A stretch of 64,000 bases of DNA from Domibacillus mangrovi (GCF_001906925.1 NZ_MRWQ01000006.1:248001-312000); one strand, 5' to 3'. Positions 52,105-62,443 are shown, counted from the stretch's first letter. Made by a program: numbers and translations. Notes: generated from the sequence alone by a model not told the origin.

Positions 52105-53331
52105 TCACAAAAATGAATCATCCATTTGACGAATCAATAAATCAATATAAAGCAATGTTTTTTCATTCATATCTTTCAAATCAAATCCTGTAATTTCTGT
52201 CATCCGTTTCAACCGGTATGCAAGCGTATTCGGATGAACATGCAAAACCCCCGCTGCCTCGTTCATATTACCATCGTGAGCTAAAAACGTATAAATCGTT
52301 TCAATCATATTCGCACGATGCATTTGATCATAAGCTTGCAGTTTTTCAATAATCGGATTTCTCTTCCCTTGCCGGACCGTGCGAAAATCATCAATCGATT
52401 TAAAAACACCTATTTTTTCGTAGCAGTGCGGCATTTGTATTGTCGAAAACAGTTCTTTCATGCGCAGCACATATAATGCTTCTTGATAGCTTGTCTGCAC
52501 ATCGATTGGATTTTTCACAATACTTCCCGCTGCCCCTGCTGTCTGTATTTGCAGCCTTTCTGATGCTTTCGCAATAAAGTCTTGAATATAATGCTGTACC
52601 GCATTTGTTTTACCTTTATCTGGAAACCGAATCAGTAAAATAAGCTGATTTCCATCATACGTTCTCGCTATACATGATAATTGCTGGAGTGTTTCAACAA
52701 GATAGTCTATTTGCCGCTCAAGCGTACGGTCAATTGTCTGTTGAAAGTCAAATACTACTGCCAGCAGTTCAGCCGACAACGGCATTCCATAGCTTTTATT
52801 CACTTGTTCCACTTCATTACGTCCGTTGAAGTGTCCGGTTAACAGCTTCCAAAAAAACTCCTGGTGGCTTTCTTCAGCCGCACGTTTTCGCTTCTCGTGC
52901 TGTAGAAGCTGGCTTTTCACCGCTTTTGCAGCTTCCTTTAAAATAAACATTTGCTCATTCGAAAAATGCGCCTTTGATTGCGCCCAAATAAAACCGATCA
53001 CTTTCCCTTGCTTTCTAACTGAAATAGCGACACGTTCACCAAGCTCAACTTGATCAATGGCCGGGATAATGACCGGTTCTTCTGTTTCAAATAATTTTGG
53101 AATAGCTCCGCTTTTCCATAAACTATTAATCACATGCTCCGGTACACGACGGCGCATAATCGTTGCAATCCGCACCGGATCTATTTCTCCTTCATGGCGG
53201 CTGTACGCAATAATTTGATGATTTGCATCTTCAATTGTAATAGGACAGTGAAGGGCATCACTAATGCGATCAGCAAGCATTTCAATCGATTCATATTCAT
53301 TGGCAAAATACTGATTGACTACATTCGACAT
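52105..53331 (-). CDS. adeR: PucR/CdaR-family regulator, AdeR-like
   Basis: 408 aa. The N-terminal GAF-like sensory region (to about residue 150) is followed by a GGDEF-like middle and a C-terminal PucR helix-turn-helix (AHDGNMNEAAGVLHVHPNTLAYRLKRM). AdeR activates ald in B. subtilis, and this gene is directly upstream of ald. The same strand and spacing suggest the same role. AGGAGGAA (in part) precedes the ATG. Confidence 0.85.
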   Translation of the reverse strand: MSNVVNQYFANEYESIEMLADRISDALHCPITIEDANHQIIAYSRHEGEIDPVRIATIMRRRVPEHVINSLWKSGAIPKLFETEEPVIIPAIDQVELGERVAISVRKQGKVIGFIWAQSKAHFSNEQMFILKEAAKAVKSQLLQHEKRKRAAEESHQEFFWKLLTGHFNGRNEVEQVNKSYGMPLSAELLAVVFDFQQTIDRTLERQIDYLVETLQQLSCIARTYDGNQLILLIRFPDKGKTNAVQHYIQDFIAKASERLQIQTAGAAGSIVKNPIDVQTSYQEALYVLRMKELFSTIQMPHCYEKIGVFKSIDDFRTVRQGKRNPIIEKLQAYDQMHRANMIETIYTFLAHDGNMNEAAGVLHVHPNTLAYRLKRMTEITGFDLKDMNEKTLLYIDLLIRQMDDSFL

Positions 53332-53389
53332 TTTATTCCTCCGCTCATTTAACTATTTCTATTATAAATGGCGAGAGAGTCGTTGTAAA

Positions 53390-53428
53390 AAAATAAAAAA
53401 GTGGAATCATGAGGGTGATTCCACTTCA
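53390..53428 (-). terminator. terminator of zinc-ribbon gene
   Basis: GTGGAATC/GATTCCAC stem; minus-strand T-run from the A-rich flank. Confidence 0.85.
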
Positions 53429-53517
53429 AAACATGATAGCAAATGGCTCTTGGCGGTCATCGAAGTTATCATAGAAAAAGGTCATGTAAAGGCGCAGAAA
53501 GAAAAAGTAGAGAGGTA

Positions 53518-53697
53518 TTAATACTTTCTAGATCCACAGCGAGGGCAAATATAAACATCTTCAGCATCATAAATGGAACCACACTTTGTTTGTTCAAGCA
53601 CGACGAGCGCACTTCGGAGTTCAGCACGCTGCCCTTCCCAACCACATTCACATTTTACGCTGTTCATAGAGCCAAATTTGTATAATCCATAGTTCAT
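53518..53697 (-). CDS. 59-aa zinc-ribbon protein
   Basis: ATG at 53697 with AAGGAG ahead. CECGW near residue 16 and CPRCGS near residue 51 form a four-cysteine zinc ribbon. Small, soluble, with its own terminator. Family not identified; possibly nucleic-acid-binding or a regulatory adaptor. Confidence 0.65.
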   Translation of the reverse strand: MNYGLYKFGSMNSVKCECGWEGQRAELRSALVVLEQTKCGSIYDAEDVYICPRCGSRKY

Positions 53698-53845
53698 ACA
53701 GTCACTCTCCTTAACACAATATTCAGAAAAAGCTGTACATTTATCTTACACAAAAACCCAAATTATCGCAACTAAAAAATTATTAATTTTTTGTGAATTA
53801 TGTGAATGTCAAGTCTTATTTATTTTATGCTCATTTATTTATATG

Positions 53846-53875
53846 CAAAAGCCCCGAATACGTGATTCGGGGTGC
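53846..53875 (-). terminator. terminator of SCO1 gene
   Basis: GCCCCGAATA/ATTCGGGGTGC stem. Confidence 0.8.
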
Positions 53876-53880
53876 TATTC

Positions 53881-54468
53881 TTAAGGTTGTTCTGTTAATT
53901 GCTTCACATCCAACACAATTTCATCGAATGGCACGTCCATATTACCTGCATAACTCTTGACAACAGTGCCTTCTTTATCGACTAAATAAAAGCTCGTTCC
54001 ATGCATGATCTGGTCAGAATTTGGATCTGGAATCGCTAATGTTTGAAAGCTCTTTTCCGCGAATTCGCGAATATATTTGCCGTCATAACCCGTCAACAAA
54101 TCCCAATTCGATTCATCTGCTTCATAATGGGAAATATATTCTTTCAATGCTTCCGGTGTATCACGCTCCGGGTCAACACTAAATGATACAATGCGATAGT
54201 CTTTTACGCCTTCTTCATTTAACATGTCTTGAAGATCACTCATGTTTTTCGTCATCGGTGGACAAACAGTCGTACAATTTGTGAAGACAAAGTCAGCAAT
54301 CCACACTTTCCCTTTCAAATCGGACAAATTAACTTCTTTCCCATCTTGGTTCGTATTCTTGAAATCCTTCACTTCTACATCCATATTTCCTTGAAAATCG
54401 CTGTTGCTGCATGCAGACAGCACAATCATCACAATCCCGACAATTATCATATAACGAAATAATTTCAA
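53881..54468 (-). CDS. ypmQ: SCO1/SenC copper chaperone lipoprotein
   Basis: 195 aa. Lipobox LSAC, then a thioredoxin-like fold with the copper-binding CTTVCPP (CxxxC) and the distant His in QIMHGTSFYL. Delivers copper to the CuA site of cytochrome c oxidase, on the outer face of the membrane. TTG start with GGAGGGG. B. subtilis symbol ScoI/YpmQ used by resemblance. Confidence 0.92.
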   Translation of the reverse strand: MKLFRYMIIVGIVMIVLSACSNSDFQGNMDVEVKDFKNTNQDGKEVNLSDLKGKVWIADFVFTNCTTVCPPMTKNMSDLQDMLNEEGVKDYRIVSFSVDPERDTPEALKEYISHYEADESNWDLLTGYDGKYIREFAEKSFQTLAIPDPNSDQIMHGTSFYLVDKEGTVVKSYAGNMDVPFDEIVLDVKQLTEQP

Positions 54469-54569
54469 AAAATCCCCTCCAAACAGCTTTTGTATATTTA
54501 TCGTAAAGGATATTCATTCATTTCTCAATGAACAAACTCGCTTTCCCGTGAACTATTTATGAATATTGC

Positions 54570-57500
54570 TTATATTTCACCTGAAAACACAAATATCGCT
54601 TCGCTTCCCCTCTCTGACTGCTTCACTTCTAAACGAGCATCAATTCGCTCTTTCAACTCTGGTACATGCGATATAATCCCGACAAGCCGGCCATCTGATT
54701 GAATATCCATTAGCGTTTCAATCGCTTGATCCAGCGATTCTGGGTCAAGCGTGCCAAATCCTTCATCTACGAACATCGTTTCTAGTGACACACCACCCGC
54801 ATAATTTTGTACAACCTCCGCAAGACCAAGTGCAAGGGCGAGCGCCGCTTTAAAACTTTCACCACCCGACAATGTCTTTACATGACGGCTTGCCCCCGTA
54901 TATTGATCAAAGGCTAATAGATCAAGTCCGCTCTGGGCATTTCCTTTTGCACGCTCCGTCTGCCGTTCCAGCTGGAATCGTCCATTTGTCATACCAACAA
55001 GCCGCGTATTGGCAGCGATTAAAATATCTTCTAGAAAAGACGCGAGTACGTAACGCTCAAACGTCACTTTCAATTCATTTTTTCCATGTGCAATATCATA
55101 CATATGCCCAGCAAGACGATACTCTTCCTCAACGCGGGCGATTTGCTCGGACAGACGCATGACGGCCTCTTTTGTCCGCATCGACTCACTCATCTGTGCC
55201 GCAAGCATACCCGCCTTATGTGTCCATTCGTTCATTTCATCGTTCAACATATCAATTGTATCGCTCAATTTATTAAGATCCATCCGCTCGAGACCGTTTG
55301 TTGTCTTTTCCAATTCACGAATTTTCATGTGAATCGCACGTTGCTCTTCGTTATACAGCTCCACTGATTCCTTCATCGGAAGAAGATGATCGACAAACGG
55401 TTTTGCATCTTGATAAGACTGCTCATCGATGAATTCATTTTCCAGAAGCTTTTCGGAAAAGATGGCTGCCGTGTCTTTGTATGACGCTTCTGCTTCTACC
55501 ATCGCCTGCTCTCGTTCATTGAGAATGGAGACCGCTGACTGGAGTGCCACATGCCATTCATGGTACACAGTACGGGCCTGTTCTACTTGCTGTTTATCCT
55601 GTTCTACTTGCTGTTTTACTTGATCAAAAACTTCGATAAATTGAGCTACATTCCGCATCTGATCCGGTACGCTTTTTTCCATTTGCGCAAGAACGCTATT
55701 CGCCTCAATATGTGCGCGCTGTTCAGCTGCTTCTATTTGCCGGTTTTGCTCTATATTTTGCACGATCATTTCTTTCTGCTGATTGAACATGTGAAGCTGT
55801 TCAGCCAGTTGCTGTTTTTTCTCTCGATCATGTTCAGCTTTCTGCCTGTCCATTTTTGCCCCTTGAAGCATTTCTTGAACATCTTCAATCGTTTGATCTT
55901 CAGACAATTTGGCTTTCATTTTTTCAATTTCTTTTTTTAAGGTGTTTACGGCAAACTGGATGGAAGACAGTTTTCGTTCTTCATCATAACTCTTTTGCTC
56001 AATCAATGATGCGTGTTTCTCTGCTTGTTCGACATCCTCATCGCGAATTAACGGGTCGTCATCACCGGAATAAGCCGGTTTAGGATGATGAATGGAGCCA
56101 CAAACGGCGCATGGTTCGCCTTCTGTCAAATGTAATGCGAGAAGAGCCGCTTGTTCGTGTTTTAATTTCTGCCGTAAAGCAAGTACTTGTTTCTTACTTT
56201 CAACCGCTTTTTGCATAGCCTCCGCAACCCGTTGCTCCGCTTCTTTTTTCTCGGCTTCGAGCGTCGATAATTGAGATGCTGCAGCTCTTGCTTCTTTATG
56301 CAGCTCAAGCATCTGATCTGCTTTTTCAACGAGCCGGTCCGCTTTGATAAACCGTTCACCCGCTAATTCAAGCGGCTTAATCGTATGTTCGGCCTCACTT
56401 ATTTTTTGTTCCATTTCTTGAAGTGTTTCATGCAATCGTACACCGCTAGCCACTGCATTTACCAGTTTTTCCCTGCATATTGATTCATTCTGCACTGCTT
56501 CTTTAAAAGCATAAACAGATTCTTTCATTGATTCCAACTGTTGATAGTGTCTGATCGCTTTATCACGCTCCGGCTGCCGGCTCTCTTCTCGCTTCAACAC
56601 TTTCTCTGCTTGATCAAATTGCACACGTGCCAATGTTTCGTTTTGCATCGCTTCCTTTTTTCGCTCGTGTGCCAATACCAATGCTTTCTCAGCTTTTTGA
56701 ACATGGTCTTCATACGAAAGCAACTTTTCTGCTCTTTCGGCACGAACGATATTTACAGTAATCAATTGCATTTGTTCCTGTCGGTCGTCGAGCTGTCTTT
56801 TTACTTCAATTGACTGTGTCAGAGCATCAAACTGCCTGTTCAGCGTCGTACCCCGCTCACGTTCTGCGACGTGTTCATCGCGTTTTTTTCCAACCTTCAC
56901 AATGTTTTCCTTCATCGATTGATGCTCTCGTTGCATCATGTCCATATCGATATCTAACTGCTTAAAGACTACATCTGTCATCACGTCCTCCTCGTTCAGA
57001 AGAATGCTCATTTCATGTGAATACAGAGGCAAACTTTTTAGCATCGTCATTTGTTCAGCTACTGTTTTTCCTGCTTCTTTCTTCAATATATCTGCTTTTT
57101 CTTTCAATCGTTCCTCTACTTGTTTATAAAAAACTGTTTGAAACAGTTTCTGCAAAATTTTTTCTTTATCTTGACTGCTTGCCATAAGCAGTTTTTGAAA
57201 TTCACCTTGTGGAATCATTAAAATTTGCCGAAATTGATTTGCTTCTAAACCGATTAGTTCATTTATTTTTTCATCTGTATCACGTACATTGGCCGCCAAC
57301 AGCACTTTCTTTCCTTCATCCGTTATTTCACTTAGTTCAGCCGTCGCACTTGCAATCGTCGTACCCGTTCCGCGCGCTTTCACTTTTTCTTGCTGTGGTG
57401 TACGGCGGATCACATATTGACAACCTTTCAGTTCAAATAACAATTCCACCTCCGTCAACTGTCCCGCTTGCGCAAACTGGCTTCTCATTTCTTGTGCACT

Positions 57501-57683
57501 CCGGTTATCACCACTCGGCCTGCCATACATTGCAAAGCTAATTGCATCAAAAATGGTCGTTTTGCCAGAACCGGTCTTTCCCGAAATAACAAACATTTTC
57601 CGGTTTTCAAGCAGTGAAAAATCAATTTCTTCTCGTCCTGCATATGGACCAAATGCGGTCATTGTTAATTTTACCGGCTTCAC
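54570..57683 (-). CDS. sbcC: exonuclease SbcC
   Basis: 1037 aa SMC-like ATPase. GKTGSGKTTIFDAISFAMYG (Walker A) at the N-terminus, Zn-hook GEPCAVCGSIHHPKP near residue 515, and the C-terminal TLSGGESFKAALALALG signature with VDEGFGTLDPE Walker B. With SbcD it opens and degrades DNA hairpins, notable here because of the hairpin-rich repeats. GTG start behind AAGGAGG; two bases after sbcD. Confidence 0.96.
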   Translation of the reverse strand: MKPVKLTMTAFGPYAGREEIDFSLLENRKMFVISGKTGSGKTTIFDAISFAMYGRPSGDNRSAQEMRSQFAQAGQLTEVELLFELKGCQYVIRRTPQQEKVKARGTGTTIASATAELSEITDEGKKVLLAANVRDTDEKINELIGLEANQFRQILMIPQGEFQKLLMASSQDKEKILQKLFQTVFYKQVEERLKEKADILKKEAGKTVAEQMTMLKSLPLYSHEMSILLNEEDVMTDVVFKQLDIDMDMMQREHQSMKENIVKVGKKRDEHVAERERGTTLNRQFDALTQSIEVKRQLDDRQEQMQLITVNIVRAERAEKLLSYEDHVQKAEKALVLAHERKKEAMQNETLARVQFDQAEKVLKREESRQPERDKAIRHYQQLESMKESVYAFKEAVQNESICREKLVNAVASGVRLHETLQEMEQKISEAEHTIKPLELAGERFIKADRLVEKADQMLELHKEARAAASQLSTLEAEKKEAEQRVAEAMQKAVESKKQVLALRQKLKHEQAALLALHLTEGEPCAVCGSIHHPKPAYSGDDDPLIRDEDVEQAEKHASLIEQKSYDEERKLSSIQFAVNTLKKEIEKMKAKLSEDQTIEDVQEMLQGAKMDRQKAEHDREKKQQLAEQLHMFNQQKEMIVQNIEQNRQIEAAEQRAHIEANSVLAQMEKSVPDQMRNVAQFIEVFDQVKQQVEQDKQQVEQARTVYHEWHVALQSAVSILNEREQAMVEAEASYKDTAAIFSEKLLENEFIDEQSYQDAKPFVDHLLPMKESVELYNEEQRAIHMKIRELEKTTNGLERMDLNKLSDTIDMLNDEMNEWTHKAGMLAAQMSESMRTKEAVMRLSEQIARVEEEYRLAGHMYDIAHGKNELKVTFERYVLASFLEDILIAANTRLVGMTNGRFQLERQTERAKGNAQSGLDLLAFDQYTGASRHVKTLSGGESFKAALALALGLAEVVQNYAGGVSLETMFVDEGFGTLDPESLDQAIETLMDIQSDGRLVGIISHVPELKERIDARLEVKQSERGSEAIFVFSGEI

Positions 57684-57685
57684 GT

Positions 57686-58801
57686 TTAATCACCTCCTTT
57701 TTTCACATCATCCATCACCGCTGCCATATAAGCTTCTTTTTCATCCGTAAAATCGAGGCTTGTCATGGCCTTGTAAAATTCATTAAACAATTCCAATTCA
57801 TTTTTTTGCTTTCGCCTAGTAGAAGCAATTTCAAATGAATGGATTTTTGCCGATGCCCTTTCCATATGTAATATGTTCGGAAATTTCCGCTTCAACTTTG
57901 CCATCGGATCAATTAACGCACCTTCATCCTCCAGCGTTACTTTCATGTAGTCATCTGTTTCATTCATTTCCATTACTTCATCAAGTAGTCCTTTCACTTC
58001 TTTCATATCACGAATCGGTGTTAACGCTTCTCTCCGCACGCTTAATGTTCCTTTTTCGTTCAGTTCTACTATGGATACACTTTTCGTGTGTGCCGCTTCT
58101 GAAAACGAATATTTCAAGAGTGAGCCAGAATATTGTACTGTATCATGGCGGATGGCGTTCGGATTATGCAGATGGCCAAGCGCCGTGTAGTGAAAAGGAC
58201 TAAACAGCTCTGCTCCGACATTTCCTGTTCCACCAACGGATAAAATACGTTCGGAGTCACTCGTCTCCCCGCCGGTCACAAAAGCGTGACCAACGGCAAT
58301 ATGAATGGCATCACGATCCATTTTTTCGCTTAACCGCCCCGTAATCACCTTCATCGCATCATGATGAGAATGAATCGATTCATCTTCATACACGTGACGG
58401 ACGATTCCCGGTTCCGCAAATGGTATGCAGTGAAAGTGAACACCGTCGATTACAGGACAATACATCCCATTCTCGATTTTCCCAGCCAGATAAAAGCGGC
58501 TTTGACGGAACCATGTCGAGCCGAATGCCAGCCGATCCGCACTATCATGATTGCCTGATATCGCCACAATCGGCACATTCATTTCCACATTAATGTGATA
58601 CAGTACTTCGTTTAATAGATTCACAGCAGAAGCCGGTGGAACCGATCGGTCGTATAAATCACCTGCGATTACAAGCGCATCCGGTTTTTCGCGTTCAATA
58701 AGCAAGATCAGTTTTTGTAAAACGAAACGCTGATCCTCTGTCATCGAGACGCCGTGTACAATTTTGCCAAGGTGCCAGTCAGCTGTATGTATAAATTTCA
58801 C
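57686..58801 (-). CDS. sbcD: exonuclease SbcD
   Basis: About 371 aa calcineurin-like nuclease: HTADWHLGK, AGDLYDRSVPP, SGNHDSADRL and LGHLHNP are the metal-binding motifs. GTG at 58801 (GAGGTGA ahead) is preferred to the longer frame. Forms the SbcCD complex with the following gene. Confidence 0.96.
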   Translation of the reverse strand: MKFIHTADWHLGKIVHGVSMTEDQRFVLQKLILLIEREKPDALVIAGDLYDRSVPPASAVNLLNEVLYHINVEMNVPIVAISGNHDSADRLAFGSTWFRQSRFYLAGKIENGMYCPVIDGVHFHCIPFAEPGIVRHVYEDESIHSHHDAMKVITGRLSEKMDRDAIHIAVGHAFVTGGETSDSERILSVGGTGNVGAELFSPFHYTALGHLHNPNAIRHDTVQYSGSLLKYSFSEAAHTKSVSIVELNEKGTLSVRREALTPIRDMKEVKGLLDEVMEMNETDDYMKVTLEDEGALIDPMAKLKRKFPNILHMERASAKIHSFEIASTRRKQKNELELFNEFYKAMTSLDFTDEKEAYMAAVMDDVKKGGD

Positions 58802-58890
58802 ATGATTCACCTCTAGTCGTATGTATGTTCTTATCATAACGAAATATTCAGAGAATGAAAAGGATGAATTAGCATGCTTTTCTTGCTATA

Positions 58891-59171
58891 ATAAAGTGAA
58901 ACTTCATTCAGTGAGGGTTAGGTTCACAGAATGTGAATCATGCAGACGTTGTCACAGGACGTGACGATCTTAGTCTGCGTTCCACTATCCCCCCACTGAA
59001 TGAAACAGGAACTCAAGTAAAGAGCGCCGCGTCCTGCGGCAATACTTGAGTGACCGGCTTCAGCCGGCCCGAACCAATCGGGCTTTTACGGGCATTTGAT
59101 CCCCTGCTTATCCTTCTTTTCTTTTCGAAGTCTTGAAGAAGGGGACTTACTGCCCGTTAATGCGGGATAAA
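58891..59171 (+). repeat. structured interspersed repeat, copy H (full length)
   Basis: 281 bp, ATAAA at 58891-58895 and 59167-59171. Complete order: TTCATTCAGTG/CACTGAATGAA with inner subdomain, ACTCAAGTA/TACTTGAGT (both arms changed relative to ACTCAGGTA/TACCTGAGT), CCGGC/GCCGG, CCCG/CGGG, and the terminal ACGGGCA/TGCCCGT nested stem. Lies between divergent sbcD and the yneK-like gene. Confidence 0.95.
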
Positions 59172-59202
59172 CAGAAGAAGATAATCTTACGGGGGTTTGA
59201 TC

Positions 59203-59628
59203 ATGCTTGAAGGTTGGTTTTCTTATTTTATTATGATATGGACAGTCGTCCTTGTCTCATTGTTTGCAATCGGTGGATTTTTTATGTTCCGCAAGTTTTT
59301 GAAAAAAATGCCTAAACAAGATGGCCGATCAGATATGGATTGGGAAGAGTATTATGTTGATCAGACAAGGAAAATCTGGGGGAAAAATGAAAAAGCAATG
59401 CTTGAAGAACTCGTTAGTCCAGTGCCTGAATTGTTTCGTGACGTCGCCCGTCACAAAATCGCCGGCAAAATCGGTGAACTTGCATTAAAAGAAAAAGCGC
59501 GCCACATATCAACTGATCTTATCGTACGCGGCTACATTATGGCTACACCGAAGCGCGACCATAAATTTTTGCGCAAAAAACTGGATGAAATGCAGATTGA
59601 TGCTTCGCCATATCAGCATCTATTTTAG
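59203..59628 (+). CDS. yneK: DUF2621 membrane protein, YneK family
   Basis: 141 aa. One N-terminal membrane helix (MLEGWFSYFIMIWTVVLVSL), then a soluble helical domain with DWEEYYVDQTRKIWG and RGYIMATPKRDHKFLRKKL. Function unknown. Its convergence with ccdC matches the B. subtilis order. ATG at 59203 with GGGGG ahead. Confidence 0.85.
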   Translation: MLEGWFSYFIMIWTVVLVSLFAIGGFFMFRKFLKKMPKQDGRSDMDWEEYYVDQTRKIWGKNEKAMLEELVSPVPELFRDVARHKIAGKIGELALKEKARHISTDLIVRGYIMATPKRDHKFLRKKLDEMQIDASPYQHLF

Positions 59629-59670
59629 AAAAAAGCACCATTCGTCAAATTGGACGAATGGTGCTTTTTT
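59629..59670. terminator. bidirectional terminator
   Basis: AAAAAAGCACCATTCGTC and complement with a six-base loop between convergent genes. Confidence 0.95.
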
Positions 59671-60148
59671 CTGTGGCATCTATAATCTGTTGCCGTTTTA
59701 ATTTCATATATTGACTATACATCGCCAATCGCCACGGAACGATCATCGCAAACGCTAAAATGAAAAACATACCACCTAGTTCGCCGATATCAATCTTCGT
59801 CGATAAAACAAGTTTACTAATAAGGCGCACGACTAAAAGAGTCATTAAAATAATTGGAAATGCTTTGGATCGTTTCAAATAAATCGCAGCATCTCGTATT
59901 TCAAAATTTGTTGTTTTCATTAATAAAAGAGAGAAGACCATTCCAACTGCTATTGCTTCGAGCATCTCCAACAACGTCACCCGGAACTCCGGAAATAAAA
60001 ACATAAGAGCCCCGGTACTCATAAAAAGCGGCGGCATAATGATTTTCTTCGCTGTTGTCGGCTTTTTCGCTGCCCGCATTCTAACAAAGAATGCAAGGAT
60101 CCCCATCATAACAGCAGCTACTGATGATGCCGCAATCATCCAATCCAT
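59645..60148 (-). CDS. ccdC: CcdC family membrane protein (DUF1453)
   Basis: About 167 aa, four or five membrane helices; starts MDWMIAASSVAAVMMGILAF. FRVTLLEMLEAIAVGMVFS and the PFLM-like AFPIILMTLLVVRL are family-like. In B. subtilis encoded with ccdA in cytochrome c maturation; its own role is not essential. ATG at 60148 with GAAGGA. Confidence 0.88.
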   Translation of the reverse strand: MDWMIAASSVAAVMMGILAFFVRMRAAKKPTTAKKIIMPPLFMSTGALMFLFPEFRVTLLEMLEAIAVGMVFSLLLMKTTNFEIRDAAIYLKRSKAFPIILMTLLVVRLISKLVLSTKIDIGELGGMFFILAFAMIVPWRLAMYSQYMKLKRQQIIDATEKSTIRPI

Positions 60149-60170
60149 GTCAATCATTCCTTCAAACGTG

Positions 60171-60878
60171 TTAAAAGCCGGTGAATCCTCCAAACAATGG
60201 AGTGAGAATCATAATAATTTTCGTCATCCAGTCAAAAAACAGCACAATGCCCATGATGATCATAACATAACCGCCGATTTTTACAATCTTAGCGCTATTC
60301 GTCCGAATCCACTTCATCCGGCCGATAAAGAATGAAAGTACGAAAAATGGAATAGCGAACCCAAGCGTATACGCCATCATATACAGCATCGCTGAATCAG
60401 GATGCGTCCCCGCCATATAAATAACAGCAAGCAAGATAGGGCCGGTACATGGTGTCCATCCCGCACCAAACGCAAGACCTATGAGTACAGATCCTAAATA
60501 GCCGACCGGACGGTTTTTAAATGCCATCCGTTTCTCCGACATCATAAACTTAGGCTGCAATATACCTGTTACAATAAGACCAAAGAAAATAATAAAAATT
60601 GCGCCAAGCTGACGGATTAAATCATCCCATTCTTTTAAAAACTGACCGATAAACGACGAACCGAATCCGAGTAACATAAAGACGAGGGAAAACCCCATTA
60701 AAAAAAATAGTGTGTGTAGCATACTGCGACGCTGAAGCATCGCATTATCGTTTTTTAATTCATTCACGCTCATGCCGGTAATATACGATAAAAAGGCAGG
60801 ATAAAGCGGCAGACAGCACGGTGAAATAAAACTTAAAAACCCTGCTCCGAATGCCAGAAAAATATTTAAATCAGCCAT
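60171..60878 (-). CDS. ccdA: cytochrome c biogenesis protein CcdA
   Basis: About 235 aa, six helices. [20 protein letters not shown] and [15 protein letters not shown] carry the redox-active cysteine pair; carries reducing power across the membrane to ResA/StoA-type thioredoxins. Two earlier in-frame ATGs (60881, 60887) are possible. GGAGGAAAGG is upstream. Confidence 0.95.
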   Translation of the reverse strand: MADLNIFLAFGAGFLSFISPCCLPLYPAFLSYITGMSVNELKNDNAMLQRRSMLHTLFFLMGFSLVFMLLGFGSSFIGQFLKEWDDLIRQLGAIFIIFFGLIVTGILQPKFMMSEKRMAFKNRPVGYLGSVLIGLAFGAGWTPCTGPILLAVIYMAGTHPDSAMLYMMAYTLGFAIPFFVLSFFIGRMKWIRTNSAKIVKIGGYVMIIMGIVLFFDWMTKIIMILTPLFGGFTGF

Positions 60879-61035
60879 CATCAACATCCTTTCCTCCCCA
60901 TTGTAACAGAACTGGCCTCATTCGTACTCCGAATAAATTGTGAACAGAAGAAAACTACCAGTCGAAAGTTCTTTTTGAAAATAATTAAATGATTGGGTAT
61001 ACTATTACAGGTAGAATAAGAAAGGGATGTCCTCT

Positions 61036-61215
61036 ATGGATAAAGACATGTTGCTGTCCGCAATTGAAGAAAAACGGACGGAACTTTTCAACATCGCGAT
61101 TGATAATGGACTAACTTCACCGCTTGCAATCGAGTATAGCCAGGAATTGGACCAGCTTTTAAATTTATATGAAGATTTACATATTCCTAAAACTCCTAAA
61201 ACCAAAAAATATTGA
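61036..61215 (+). CDS. Spo0E-family aspartyl phosphatase
   Basis: 59 aa; MDKDMLLSAIEEKRTELFN and the signature YSQELDQLLNLYEDL, where SQELD is required for dephosphorylating Spo0A-P in this family. It would delay sporulation. ATG at 61036 has GAAAGGGA ahead. Symbol withheld as several paralogues exist. Confidence 0.88.
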   Translation: MDKDMLLSAIEEKRTELFNIAIDNGLTSPLAIEYSQELDQLLNLYEDLHIPKTPKTKKY

Positions 61216-61224
61216 ATTAAAGTA

Positions 61225-61260
61225 AAAGGGCGATCCAATTAAATAAGATCGCCCTTTTTT
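61225..61260. terminator. bidirectional terminator
   Basis: AAAGGGCGATC/GATCGCCCTTTTTT stem between convergent genes. Confidence 0.95.
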
Positions 61261-61779
61261 CTATTTCTTTTTATATACACAGATTAAACCGCTTTCAATA
61301 AACATTTGGTCAAACTCGGCTGTAACATAGTGACCGGCTTTTACTTTCTGGCCTATTACATTTTCTTCTGTAAAGATAATATCACCATCTAAAGCACTTG
61401 TTCCTCCGTAATACGTTTCATTATGTTCATTCCATACACGTGTTATTTTATAATCAATCCGTTTTGGTTTTACATATTCTGCTATATTAAAACCGCCGTC
61501 TTCCCAGTATGAACGGATGCGATTACCGACAAATAGTTCAATTTCAACATCAGATTGTTTAAAGCGAAGGGTCTCACCATTACTAGAAACAGCCCGGTAA
61601 TACCCTTTTTCGATATCTTGTGATTTAAATGTCACAATATAATGTTTTAAGGAAATACCTTCTTTTTCGAGCTGTTCAAACGCTGTACCTGTCGGCTCAT
61701 CTTCGTAAGCATATACGAGGGCATTTACACCAAGTATAATAAAAATCGTTATAAATAAAGACAAGTACCATTTTTTCAT
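61261..61779 (-). CDS. secreted or membrane-anchored hypothetical protein
   Basis: About 172 aa from the ATG at 61779 (AAGGAG ahead). Hydrophobic N-terminus KKWYLSLFITIFIILGVNALVYA is a signal or anchor; the rest is beta-rich with many aromatic and charged residues (RSYWEDGGFNIAEY, GGTSALDGDIIF). No family recognised. Extracytoplasmic location inferred. Confidence 0.6.
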   Translation of the reverse strand: MKKWYLSLFITIFIILGVNALVYAYEDEPTGTAFEQLEKEGISLKHYIVTFKSQDIEKGYYRAVSSNGETLRFKQSDVEIELFVGNRIRSYWEDGGFNIAEYVKPKRIDYKITRVWNEHNETYYGGTSALDGDIIFTEENVIGQKVKAGHYVTAEFDQMFIESGLICVYKKK

Positions 61780-61848
61780 GGCAAACACTCCTTTTCCTTC
61801 ATTAATTCATTTTACTCATTACTCAGCGTACTTATTCATCAAAAAATA

Positions 61849-61880
61849 AAAAAAACCGTTTTTTCAAATAAAAAACGGCC
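61849..61880 (-). terminator. terminator of yjzC-like gene
   Basis: CCGTTTTTT/AAAAAACGG stem with T-run on the minus strand. Confidence 0.75.
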
Positions 61881-61936
61881 TTCTATCGATCTCGGTTTAT
61901 TCACTCTGTGAAAATTAGGAAAATATTTTTAAGTGA

Positions 61937-62116
61937 TTATGGTTTGCGCTGGTACATCCAAACACGATTATGATTTGTTGTATCCGGGAAAGTATCGCCT
62001 GCTTCTAGTTTGACTTTTTTGGGATTGTTTACTGTGCTCCCTGTTTCGCCGATTTCCACATAAGATCCATTATTCGGCACTTTTTGTCCCGGCTTAAATT
62101 GATGATTTTGTCCCAT
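61937..62116 (-). CDS. yjzC: YjzC family protein
   Basis: 59 aa, MGQNHQFKPGQKVPNNGSYV and GETGSTVNNPKKVKLEAGD, a conserved small soluble protein of Bacilli with unknown function. ATG at 62116 follows AAGGAG by eight bases. Confidence 0.88.
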   Translation of the reverse strand: MGQNHQFKPGQKVPNNGSYVEIGETGSTVNNPKKVKLEAGDTFPDTTNHNRVWMYQRKP

Positions 62117-62125
62117 ATTGTTCAC

Positions 62126-62443
62126 TCCTTTTTAATGGTTGCTTTTTTAGCCTTTCCAAATCCAAACTCGTTTATGAATAATTTTAAGGAAAAGATTGAA
62201 CATCAGAATAATATGAAAATGGTGAATGGTTCATAGATTTCATCAGCCCCCTAGCTATATAAACAGAATAGGTAATCATCTATCTAAAAGGGTTCGTTGG
62301 AAAAAGTTTTTTGCCGACTTTATAAACATGAAGAAGAATGGTTTTTAATTTGAATTTTTTGATTACAATGAGGGATATAACCTCTTATTCTGGAAAATGG
62401 ATTAAACGAATTTTTCAAATAAGTATGAAAGGGGCGGGAAATC
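62126..62443. other. intergenic region
   Basis: About 320 bp between divergent genes, AT-rich. I see no gene, repeat or strong RNA structure; it must hold both promoters. Confidence 0.4.
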